From Magnaporthiopsis rhizophila (taxonomy: Eukaryota > Ascomycota > Sordariomycetes > Magnaporthales > Magnaporthaceae), in NCBI GenBank assembly GCA_003049465.1, contig PYSS01000030.1:186001-250000 (forward strand): 64,000 bases of DNA, in the 5' to 3' direction. Position numbers and translations under genes: made by a program. How positions within the stretch are numbered: the first letter of the stretch is position 1; each line of letters begins with the position of its first letter. The notes under the pieces were generated by a model. The model ran no database searches and was not told the DNA's origin. It worked only from the letters and a program-made list of their open reading frames with translations. Below, piece by piece: positions 55,538 to 64,000 of this stretch.

Positions 55538-56374
55538 ATGGGTGCTTGCTTTAGTAAGAAGGATGAGGAGGACGATCTGTCACCAATGGAGTCTCGCACC
55601 AGCATCACACATGACCATCTCTACTACCACACGCCCGCCTTCGACCGCGTGAGCTACATCTCCCAGGTGGAGCGGGACATGATCCGGAACATCGAGAACG
55701 GCGTCTTGCAAGCCTATTTCGTCGCCGAGGACTCCCTGGAAGCGGGCGGCAACCACTGGAGCATCTATCTGGAGACCACCGGAAGCAGTAGTAGCGGCCC
55801 GGCCCTGGACGACAAACAGGAAGATGGAGACGACAAAGAGGACCTTCGGCAAGGATCGTCAGTTCGGCTGAGTCTGAGCCCCTCCACCTACCCGGGCCGA
55901 TACGGCCCCCTGGCGAGGCTCCAGCTCCAGGCCTGCTCCGACTCCCAACGCCGCCTCCAGGGCCAGCACGAGGTGGCACTACCGCCGCTGCCGGGTCACG
56001 TGCCCGTCGCGCGCTTCATCGACGCGCTCGTCGACGGGGAGCGCCAGAACTTTGAGTTCACAAAGGCGGGCCGGGGCGCCAGGGGCTGGATCCTCGACTC
56101 GGCCGCCCTGTTCCTGCGGACCGGCCTCCTCGTCGACCCGGACGGTCGCCGCCAGGGGGAGCTCGAGCGCGCCGTCGGCCGCACGTGGATCGAGGGCGTC
56201 GAGGCCCACGGCGTCGCGGCCCCGATGCTGTGCAGGGGCACATATTACCGCGTCACCAGCGTCGGGGTCGGCTCGCGGGAGCGGCCGTGGGACGAGACGG
56301 GGCCCAACGAGGCTGTGTATTGGAACGGCAGCGAGATGGTCAGGGAGGCCCGTTACCACCACTCGGGTCCCTGA
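55538..56374 (+). CDS. Acyl-anchored protein, DUF7770-like
   Basis: Single exon, 278 aa. The start MGACFSKKDEED fits an N-myristoylation site (Gly2, Ser6) with a palmitoylatable Cys4 and flanking lysines, so the protein should sit on the inner face of a membrane. The pattern NHWSIYLET, then SSVRLSLSPS, then FEFTKAGRGARGW resembles the fungal DUF7770 family by memory (HWxIYL; SVRxxM; FxFxxxGxGCRxW), with an extra acidic linker. C-terminal half is Arg/Gly-rich by composition (GC-rich codons). Function unknown. ATG 55538 is chosen because of the lipidation motif; the frame is open further upstream from 55475. Confidence 0.6.
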   Translation: MGACFSKKDEEDDLSPMESRTSITHDHLYYHTPAFDRVSYISQVERDMIRNIENGVLQAYFVAEDSLEAGGNHWSIYLETTGSSSSGPALDDKQEDGDDKEDLRQGSSVRLSLSPSTYPGRYGPLARLQLQACSDSQRRLQGQHEVALPPLPGHVPVARFIDALVDGERQNFEFTKAGRGARGWILDSAALFLRTGLLVDPDGRRQGELERAVGRTWIEGVEAHGVAAPMLCRGTYYRVTSVGVGSRERPWDETGPNEAVYWNGSEMVREARYHHSGP

Positions 56375-57459
56375 TCGTGTTTAATCTGCCTCTTTGGGTC
56401 CTTGTGATATCTTTCTTTTTGCCACCCCGAGCTGGTGGCGGCCGGCAAAAGGCGACGCCGGCCTTTCAGCGCTTGCTGGCATGGCCGGGATCATTCCAGC
56501 GCCACCCTTGATAGTTTTGCTTCCGCCTTCTTTTGTATACCCACTTTGTACTACCAAGATCAACACATACCAACTTGGCGTCGTCAGGTCAAGGACGTCC
56601 ATTCCCCGAGTTAGCACCAAGCCTCACCGAGCTATATCACGCGACTTAGCCCTCTTCCGCCGATCCTTACGCTGGCGTTGAGGCGGCTTGCGGGCCGGGA
56701 GAAACCCTAAATGCAGCTTGGGGCACCTCGAGGCGGCGAGGCTTGCAGCCACTTTCTTGTCTTCTAGGTCGGGGCCCGGCTAAACCCCGAAACTTTACGC
56801 GTTCACAAGATCCGAATGGCTCAACAACAGACCTGGCTGGCAGCGAGGCGTCAGCCTCATTCCCGCCCCAGCGCCCTGGGGCTATATCCTCCATTCCCCG
56901 GCCCCGGAGCAGCTGGCTCGACGTGGGTCCGGAGGCGCGCTTGGGCAAGACGCCTTTGGTGCCGTCGCCACCTACCCTTGGGTGGCTTCTTGTCGCTCTG
57001 ACCTTGAGCGAGCCGACGCACGAGGCATCCTACGCAGCAAAGCAAAGGACAGCTTCCGACGGAACGACCACCGCCAGGCTTGGCTTCTCGGAGCTGGGCA
57101 AACGAGCCAAGGCCATGGCATCGTCGGGGGCGCCATGATCTAGACGATCGCGCCTCCCGATGAATGGAATCCCCGCATCGATAGCTTTCGTAGCTCGGGG
57201 CTGTGCTAGTGAAAATGGAATTCCCGGGGGGCGAAATTGTAGGAATGTGGATGTGGTGCTGCCTGTCAGGGCCGTATATGAACCAGCTAGCTCCTCCCCC
57301 TTCTACATCTCGAAGGAAAGGTTTAGTTGTCAGTGATCAGTTCTTCACCCTCCCTCATCGGTTACTTTTTATCCCTCCCACCAAGATCGCTCCAGAGCAG
57401 GGGACAGAAAGTCTGCGAGACGAGAAGTCACCATCACCAGCACCAGCACCACAAGAAAA
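56375..57459. other. Intergenic, GH16 promoter side
   Basis: About 1.1 kb; weak frames only. A TATA-like GTATATGAA lies at about 57274-57282, followed by pyrimidine- and CA-rich leader. Confidence 0.45.
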
Positions 57460-58836
57460 ATGGCCTTCACCAAGATCCTGGTCGCGCTGCTCGCCGCTGC
57501 CGGCACCGTCAGCGCCCAGCAGACGTACTCTCTGGTCAAGACGTACGACAAGAGCCACAACTTCTTCGACCTCTTTGTCGTGCGAGACGTACGTATCTTC
57601 TATTCTCCTGCGGCCGGGAAAGATATCACAGTTACCAAAAACTAACAAAACAAAAAATTACAGAGGGCGTTCTTCCAGAAGCTAGGGTACCCAGCCGGGG
57701 ACCCGACCTCGGGCTTCGTCAACTACGTCAGCAGGGAGGAGGGCATCAAGAGCGGACTCATCGCCTACCGCGGCAACCAGCTCTACATCGGCGTCGACTA
57801 CAACACGACTCTCAGCCCCAAGGGCCCCGGCCGCAAATCGGTGCGGCTCGAGTCCAAGACCGCGTTCGACGGCGGCCTGATGCTGATCGACATCCAGCAC
57901 ATGCCTGGCAACATGTGCGGTACCTGGCCGGCCTTGTATGTAGCAGAGCCATCCTTTTCATCCTTTTTGATCGTTCCACCTGGTCAAAACCTCCTCTCCC
58001 CCCAGTGATAGCAAAAGAAAACTCTCTGACAGAACAAAAATCAACTTGACAGCTGGGGATACAATGCGGATGAAAATCCGTACAGCGAGATCGACAGCCT
58101 CGAAGGCGGCGGCTGGCCCAAACAAACGTCCAACATCATGTCGCTGCACACGTGCGGCCAGTGCTCGTTCCCGAATCTCAAGGGGAACGGGGCCCGCTCG
58201 GACTGCGATATGAACGCCGGCCCGAGGTGCGAGGGCGTGGTCAAGAATCCGTGAGTCCTGCCTGACTGCTGCTGCCGCTACTTCGGGAGTATGGAAGTTA
58301 ACATCGACCCAAAACAAAAATAGTGCCGGCTGCGGTCTGACGGCCCCAAGGACACGTACGGCGACGGCTTCAACAAGAACGGCGGCGGCGTCTACGCGAT
58401 GCAGCTCAACGCGGACAGCATCAAGATCTGGTTCCACCCGCGCAACAAGATCCCCTTCGACATCAGCATGGGCAAGCCAAACACCACGGGCTGGCCGAAC
58501 CCGCTGGTCAACTTCCCGACCAGCAAGACGTGTAACGTTTCAAAGATCTTTAAGAACCTGTCCATCGTAAGTTTTTTCCTGGGTACAACTTTGTACGGGG
58601 AAAGAGAAAGGAACGGATGTGCTGACAGAGAGGAACCCATACACATACAGATCATCAACACGACCTTTTGCGGCAGCTCCATCTACGACTGGAAGGCCCA
58701 GACCGACGGCTGGCCACAGTGCCGTTCCGCCCCCGGAGGCACCTGCGAGGCCTACGTGGCCGCCACCCCGCAGGCGTACAAGGAGGCGTACTGGCTGTTC
58801 AACTATGTCAAGATATACCAGGACAAGAAGAAGTAG
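57460..58836 (+). CDS. Secreted GH16 beta-glucanase, apparent one-base frameshift
   Basis: GH16 enzymes cut mixed-linked or 1,3-beta-glucans. Exons: 57460-57588, 57664-57935, 58053-58250, 58324-58566, 58651-58836. Signal peptide MAFTKILVALLAAAGTVSA, then QQTYSLVKTYDKSHNFFDLF. Family core: GLMLIDIQHMPGNMCGTWPA, then WGYNADENPYSEIDSLEGG, holding the catalytic E-I-D-x-x-E (about Glu146, Asp148, Glu151), and SNIMSLHTC. After exon 4 starts, NPAGCGL is in phase, but the next block GPKDTYGDGFNKNGGGVYAM is one frame over. Total exon length is 1028 nt, one short of 343 codons, so a single base looks missing near 58338-58340. After it all is normal to WLFNYVKIYQDKKK. Either a sequence error or a recent inactivation; the catalytic part lies before the lesion. 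Confidence 0.75.
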
Positions 58837-59636
58837 GCATAGGGTTGTTAGGTTCCCCCTGTTTGTCTTGTCGGCGTGCTTGTGTTTCTGCATAGGTAGA
58901 TAGTAGCTATTCCCGGCGTGAGAGAACGGTTTGTGACCACAGTCGTTCGTCATCACCGTCATTATCCCCGGGTAGCAAAATCAAGACAAAAAACGAGTCT
59001 TGTAGCGGTTGAGCAGAATCATGGAAGCCAATACGGGAATAAGACATGTCCAAGCGCCTCGGAACCGATCATATCTCCCGTTTCGCGGTGATATAGCTCG
59101 CCTTATGGATGATGAACGAATGGCACTGTGGGTAATGAAGATTCTCGCTGGTATCTATCAGGGACTGGTAGGCAGGACTAGCTACAGCCAGCGAGAGGGT
59201 TTGGCTGCGCATGTGCGCATCATCTCCTCGTCGTAGAGCTGGTAGAAAGCCGCGCTATAATGGGAACAGGACACGAACCGCCAACCCCGGTAGAGGGGAT
59301 GAAAAAGAAATAAAGAATAAAATAAAATAAAATAAAACCCCAGAGTCCGTAACACCGTCCGGAATGCAGTTCCCATAACCTGTCCGTCTTCCGAACGAAA
59401 CAAGGCCAGATATTCACTTGCATCCAGACACGCCCAAGTGTAGCATAACATCTAAACGCCGTACCTTTTTTTCTCCATTGTTAGTTGGGAAAGTGTATGC
59501 ATGGTTGTAAGCGCTGGCGGGTGGAGATTGTTTTTGGCTAGCCTAGCCGAGGACAAATGATCCATTGTGCATTACTGTCACTCGCTTATTTCTTTTCGTC
59601 TTGTTCCTGTGTTTCCTTCTTCTTCTGGCTCCCCTC
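58837..59636. other. Convergent 3' spacer, GH16 / eIF3e
   Basis: 800 bp without a gene. Contains an AATAA pentamer repeat (59311-59337), which may also supply poly(A) signals. Confidence 0.5.
59311..59337. repeat. (AATAA)n microsatellite
   Basis: About five imperfect AAATA units in the convergent 3' spacer. Confidence 0.8.
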
Positions 59637-61067
59637 CTAGCGAGCCACGGCCGCCGTCAGGACCTGAGTCCTGAAGAAACCGCCCTTGGTGCGCTCAATG
59701 ACTTGCTGGTAGACGCTACTGTTGGGATGGTTCATGATGACGGTGCCTTCCTGGAAGTCGATCTTGGCGTCGAGGCGCGTGTCGCGGATCAGGTTAACGA
59801 TCCACTTCTCGCCCTCGTCCACGTTGAGGCCGAGCTGCTCGCTCAGGCGCTTGAGGTCGATGCGGGCGTGGATCTTGCAGTAGGACTCGAAGAACAAGTG
59901 TCTCGCCGCGTCGACAAAGGTGTCGGTCGTCGAGATGAGGAAGAAGTCGGTCCGCAGCACCTCCTCGGCCCGGGGGAGCTGCCTCTGCGCCTCCTCAAAG
60001 TCAAAGTCGATGTAGAGCGCCCGCACAAAGTCGGTGACGGGGTCCGAGTACTCGTACGCCTCCTGCTTGATGACGCGCACGACATCCTTGAGCTGCTTCT
60101 GGTGCATGCCCGTGTTGCGCACGCGTCCCCTGCCGGCGATGACGACGACTGCAAGGTAGCGCAGGATCCACGGGCAGCTCGTCATAATGGTGTTAATATA
60201 GTTTGGCGAGAAGAGCATCTCGAGCAGCGGCTCGCGGGCAGACTCGTCGTTGAAGAGTGGGAACAGAGCCCAGTGGATCAGCCAGGTGCGGTGCTGTAGC
60301 TGCGCGAGCGGGTTGTTAAACAGCCTGGAGTCGATGCCTTCGCGCACGCCCTTGAGCTCCTCCATGGTGCCCTCCCAGTTGCCACTAAGAATCTCCGACG
60401 CCAGCCTTCCCCACGTCGCTGCTGAGACCTTGTCGTTGTCGGTCGACAGGACACGGAACTGATACAGCAGCTCGGCAGCGCCCGAGTAGTTACCGCAGCT
60501 GTATTGGAAGTTGCCAAAGTCGTAGAGCGCGTCGACCATTTCGACCGTGACCTGGACGAAAACGCAGCCATTCTGTTAATGCCTGACACTCGCGCGCGCA
60601 TGATGTATTATTGAGGCAGGCAAGTCTGCAAAGAGAGTCCTTACATCGTGGTCCTTTTTGAGGTACTCCAAGTTGGCCACCTTGTCGCTCCGCAGATTCC
60701 CAGTGACCTCCTCGTTGTCGAGCAGGTCACGCAGTTTGGCGACCGAGTCCTCGTACTGCTGCAAGCGCGCGATGACCTTTTGTCTCTTGTCGGCAAACTC
60801 GGCGGGCGGCTCGTCAATGCCTTCCAGCTCGCAGTACAAGTTGGCGACATAGTCGGTCATGTTTGTCTTCTTCAGCAGCTCGTACTTGGCCTTGGTGATC
60901 TCGAGCGCCTTCTCGGCGTCCTTGGGCTCGTTGGTCTCCTCATCGTAGAACTGGTTGCTCGTAAAGTCCAGCAGCGGGAAGATCAGATGCCGGTCCAGGT
61001 GGCTGACCAGCTTGGGCAAGAGGTCGAATTCGGAGAGCGACTCCTCGCCCGCTGTTGGCGCTGCCAT
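59637..61067 (-). CDS. INT6: Translation initiation factor eIF3 subunit e (Int6)
   Basis: eIF3e subunit, part of the PCI-domain core of eIF3 that binds the 40S ribosome. Two exons on the minus strand: 61067-60645 and 60551-59637; 445 aa, the expected length. N-terminus: FDLLPKLVSHLDRHLIFPLL and LLKKTNMTDYVANLYCE, both strongly conserved in eIF3e. The splice (donor GTAAGG, acceptor GTCCAG, phase 0) joins KKDHD to VTVEMVDALYDFGNFQYSCG. The C-terminal half has RTWLIHWALFPLFND and a PCI region (LSEQLGLNVDEGEKWIVNLI, IMNHPNSSVYQQVIERTKG). Divergent from mL49 across 526 bp, pairing cytosolic and mitochondrial translation genes. Confidence 0.95.
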
Positions 61068-61593
61068 CTTGGAGGATTGGTATGGGAGGGGCGATGCCCG
61101 CCGTCGGCTAGCCTAGGGTTATGTTCGTCGAGCAGTCGGCCGGATGAGCGTATGTCCAGACCCAGATACACGGCTGGTCGGGCCAGAACAGTCGTCGTCG
61201 TCGTCGTCGTCGTTGTCGCCAAAAGCCTTCCTGACGCTATTTGTTGTGGTAGGGCGAACTGGGAAATAGTGGGGGATGCCGACTTTCGTGGGGCACGCCC
61301 GCGTTGGCTGCAATTTTTACTTGCGTCCAGCAATCGTGCGAATTTTTGGTGCGGCCCCGCAGGCCGGCCTGGAGCGCCTGCCCGCCAGATAAACAAAAGC
61401 TGCGACGGAATGCCGGGATATTCCGCCGCCGGTGATTTTCTTTCTGCCGCTGGGCGGTCAAGATTCGTCCAACCCGCAGCTTCACGCCGGCGTCAACGAT
61501 TGCGTCACCGGATGGGCGCTGGCAGTGATAGAGAGGGCACAAGCGACTTTCAGAAGAGAAACTACACAGCCGACAGCGCAACCAAGTCGCACA
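61068..61593. promoter_or_regulatory. Divergent promoter, eIF3e / mL49
   Basis: 526-bp head-to-head spacer with a TCG microsatellite (61191-61217). No TATA box evident. Confidence 0.5.
61191..61217. repeat. (GTC)n microsatellite
   Basis: Eight or nine GTC/TCG units in the shared eIF3e / mL49 promoter. Confidence 0.85.
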
Positions 61594-62171
61594 ATGGCCG
61601 CCTCCCGCATCCTGCGGGCCTTCCCCGCTGCCCCTCTCAGGCTTGCGCCAGCAAGCAGACTGGCCACCGCGATGCCGGCGGCGAGGCGAACCTACAGCTC
61701 CGCGACGACACCGACAACCACCGATGCCGCCGCTGCCGCCGACACCCCAGCGACGCCGAGCGCGCCAGCCACAACCCAAGACGCGCCAGCCACGAAGCAC
61801 GCGGGCGGCTACTTCGTCGCCCGCTCGCCGTCCAACAAACTACCCATATACGAAGACAAAAAGACAGGCCCGAGAACGCTGCTGAGGAAGATCGAGGGCG
61901 ACGCGCACGCGCTCAAGGTCGAGCTCATACGCGAGCTGCAGATGGACGACGACAAGATCGCGGTGAACCCGAGGACGAACCACATCAGGATAAAGGTGAG
62001 GCTGGAGGCGAGCGAACCAAAAAGAAAAATAGAGCCGTGCCTACCTACCTAGGTACCTAGATATGATACGGACTGGTTTGCTAATCGACGAGGAACATTT
62101 TCCTCATGCTCCATATTCAGGGTCATGTCAAAGCCCAGTTGAAGCCCATCTTGGAAAACATGGGCTTCTGA
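61594..62171 (+). CDS. IMG2: Mitochondrial large-subunit ribosomal protein mL49 (Img2)
   Basis: Mitochondrial 54S ribosomal protein. Two exons: 61594-61995 and 62121-62171; 150 aa. The N-terminus (MAASRILRAFPAAPLRLAPA, then SRLATAMPAARRTYSS) is a typical mitochondrial presequence. An Ala/Thr/Pro spacer follows, then the mL49 core GGYFVARSPSNKLPIYEDKK and KVELIRELQMDDDKIAVNP with TNHIRIKGHVKAQLKPIL, the last block created by splicing. It ends NMGF. The 125-nt intron (donor GTGAGG, branch GCTAAT, acceptor TTCAG, phase 0) contains a CCTACCTACCTAGGTACCTAG motif. Confidence 0.92.
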
Positions 62172-62968
62172 ATGCGCTGCGTCATTTCAGTGATCCCGCT
62201 CATTTATATCTCTGCCATGGGCACGAGAATGTACAAAAATCAACACATAGTGTCGTGTACTATGATCAAGATAGGAGGCACAGCTTTTGCTGTATACTGT
62301 GGTTGGGCTGGAGCAATTCTAGGCAACCCATATACTTACCCCAACGTTTCCCGTGGAACGGCTGGGATGAACGGCAGATTGATAGCATTGCCCATCTCGG
62401 CTCAGCCTCGCCAAACGACAGAAATCATCACCGACACCCATCCATACCAATATCATAATGATCGGGTCTAAACAGGGATGCCCGGAGCGAAGCGAAGGAA
62501 GAGGTTCATACGAAACAATGTAGGCTGGATCATATACAACCACCAAATGGGGGCAGCTAGTAACACTTGGAACTTCTCTCCCCCTCTCGTTCCATCTTGT
62601 AATGAAGGTTACGATAGATAAATGACAGGTGAAGGGGAAGAGATTCCGAAGGAAAGAAAGAGAGAAAGGAGAGTAAAAACGGAGACACCCCCAGCACGAA
62701 CTGCCGTTCCCAGTCCTATAAAAATCATGACACTGTCCGTTTAAACCCACAATACACCAAAGCAACAAAAGGCCGACACCAATGTATCCATACGCCCCTG
62801 ATGCCAATTTCTTTTGATTGCGCGCAAGAAAAATTAAACGTCTTCAAGCATGCCAGCCAGTCCAAACCGCCCGACGCCCAGCAGGGCGATTCGACCGGAA
62901 AAGTGCTGGCCGTAAGGCCCGGGTTACCCAAAAAGAGGCGCCAGTTGGCCATGGTAGAGCCACTTGTA
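62172..62968. other. Convergent 3' spacer, mL49 / SWI1-like
   Basis: About 800 bp of 3' flanks; A/G-rich near 62640-62680. No gene recognised. Confidence 0.5.
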
Positions 62969-64000
62969 TCAGCAGTCCTCAAGAGCAGCATAAGCAACAA
63001 GCTGTTGGAGCATCCCATGACTAGTCCACTCCGGGTTTCGCATCGCCAGCATGTCAAGCAGAGTGGCTCGACTAGGTAGCGCATTTGGCGGAATCGACCC
63101 GATGGGGTCGGATGGGTCTCTTGATTTTTCTGCGAGCCTTCGGAGGAGCGAAACGGCCAGTACGACCATATAAACAAGCTCCATCGTCTTTTCCGTATGT
63201 CGAGGCTGCGGCGGCGGCTGAGCGGCTCCGCGGCCTGAACGTGGCATCCGCTGCGGCGGTGGGACGACCATCTGCGCCGTTTCGAACTGGTGGCTTAACC
63301 TCTTCACCAAATGAATGAGGTTCTGCGACAGACCGTTCCCACACGAAAGCCAGCTGCGAGTTACACCAGAGTCTTGGCCGGGAGCTAGGGTGGCGAGCGT
63401 CTGTGCGGCGAGAAGGCCCTGCATTAGGACAGGCCTGCGTGCATCAGGCAAGGGTGACCGAGATTCGAAATTGAAGTCTGGAACGACAGAGATGGCTAGC
63501 CCAAACGACCGAGTGAGCAAATCGTAAGCTGGTGTCTGCGACGCCTCACTAGCGTAAAGAGCCGCGAAATGGGTCCGGTTCTGCTCCCTGCTGACTAGGA
63601 GCTTCGCGAGTGCGTCGACAGCAGCCGGCAGATATGGCTGGACTTTAGGTTGGTAAGGAGGAAAGACGAGCTGATCGCCGGTCAGGCAGGGCGCCGGTGC
63701 TGGCGCAAACGCCAAGAGGAATTGGAGGAAGCAGAGCGCTTGTTCCTTCCCAGGCACCTCGATGTGTGTGGATATGTTGGAGAGAATGATGACGGCGTCC
63801 TTCATGAAGTCCAGCGTGTTGGCGTGGGTCTGGAGGAGCATGTTTCGCGTGCCCAAGTATCGTAGCATGACACAAAAGAACTTGACGACGGACTCATCGG
63901 CAAGGACTTCCCAGTTGACTTCGCCGAATGACAAGTTCCGGAGGATTGTCGTGATGCATATCAAGTGGTCCACGGCTCGTTCCACCTCGTACTCGGAAGA
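62969..64000 (-). CDS. SWI1: SWI1-like SWI/SNF subunit, C-terminal part
   Basis: Partial: the frame runs off the right edge, so the N-terminus and the expected ARID DNA-binding domain lie outside. 343 residues are visible. The segment VDHLICITTILRNLSFGE, then WEVLADESVVKFFCVMLRYL and THANTLDFMKDAVIILSNIS, matches the conserved helical C-terminal region of fungal Swi1, the ARID-containing subunit of the SWI/SNF chromatin-remodelling complex. Further on, YLPAAVDALAKLLVSREQNR and YDLLTRSFGLAIS also fit. A proline/arginine-rich loop (about 63220-63290) precedes the last helices (MLQQLVAYAALEDC). Nuclear; no intron needed in this part. Confidence 0.8.
   Translation of the reverse strand, partial: SSEYEVERAVDHLICITTILRNLSFGEVNWEVLADESVVKFFCVMLRYLGTRNMLLQTHANTLDFMKDAVIILSNISTHIEVPGKEQALCFLQFLLAFAPAPAPCLTGDQLVFPPYQPKVQPYLPAAVDALAKLLVSREQNRTHFAALYASEASQTPAYDLLTRSFGLAISVVPDFNFESRSPLPDARRPVLMQGLLAAQTLATLAPGQDSGVTRSWLSCGNGLSQNLIHLVKRLSHQFETAQMVVPPPQRMPRSGRGAAQPPPQPRHTEKTMELVYMVVLAVSLLRRLAEKSRDPSDPIGSIPPNALPSRATLLDMLAMRNPEWTSHGMLQQLVAYAALEDC

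Noticed and set aside
56743..57138. 131-aa plus-strand frame before the GH16 gene
   Set aside because: Ser/Pro/Ala/Arg composition of a GC-rich chance frame; no motif and it sits in the GH16 upstream region.
1..64000. Biosynthetic or defence gene cluster, CRISPR array, transposon
   Set aside because: No polyketide or peptide synthetase, no transposase, no long terminal or inverted repeats, no array of spaced direct repeats; the genes are mostly unrelated housekeeping functions.

Overview
The window is nuclear DNA from a filamentous ascomycete, most likely a sordariomycete. Genes are intron-bearing, with short GT-AG introns (about 55-270 nt) carrying CTAAC/CTGAC-type branch sites, and proteins are fungal versions (Swi5/Ace2-like C2H2 factor, Mug70-like CBS/PB1 protein, Spt10-like acetyltransferase, fungal arylsulfatase, GH16). 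The remains of a fungal manganese-type lipoxygenase point, weakly, toward a plant-associated lineage such as Magnaporthales. I see no rRNA, tRNA, CRISPR array or intact transposon.

Layout. 2.4-4.9 kb: Nup37 (+). 6.5-10.4 kb: DUF4470/MYND protein (-). 11.7-14.6 kb: Swi5/Ace2-like transcription factor (-). 16.6-18.2 kb: dead lipoxygenase (-). 19.3-21.7 kb: five-exon arylsulfatase (-) with a TATA box. 22.5-25.0 kb: CBS/PB1 membrane protein (+). 25.6-27.0 kb: mitochondrial ribosomal protein uS2m (+). 28.5-31.7 kb: a loose patch holding two secreted or surface proteins (double eight-cysteine protein; GPI-type protein). 32.1-34.1 kb: CCT7 (+). 34.6-37.0 kb: Spt10-like protein (-) whose start codon directly follows 36 adenines. 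37.8-39.0 kb: unrecognised protein with an internal repeat (-). 39.6-41.2 kb: unrecognised gene with an apparent frameshift (+). 42.3-42.9 kb: small unknown protein (+). 43.2-47.6 kb: Vps41 (-) with a GC-AG intron and a 27-nt exon. 48.1-54.6 kb: Apc1 (+). 55.5-56.4 kb: acyl-anchored unknown (+). 57.5-58.8 kb: GH16 glucanase with an apparent one-base frameshift (+). 59.6-61.1 kb: eIF3e (-). 61.6-62.2 kb: mL49 (+). 63.0-64.0 kb: C-terminal end of a SWI1-like SWI/SNF subunit (-), cut by the window edge.

Most genes are housekeeping: nuclear pore, chromatin, cell cycle, vacuolar fusion, chaperonin, translation. There is no biosynthetic cluster. Accessory content (lipoxygenase relic, sulfatase, cysteine-rich protein, GPI protein, glucanase) is scattered between conserved genes. 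Exon models were built by hand from splice signals, reading phase and recalled family conservation; total coding length is a multiple of three in every gene modelled as intact.
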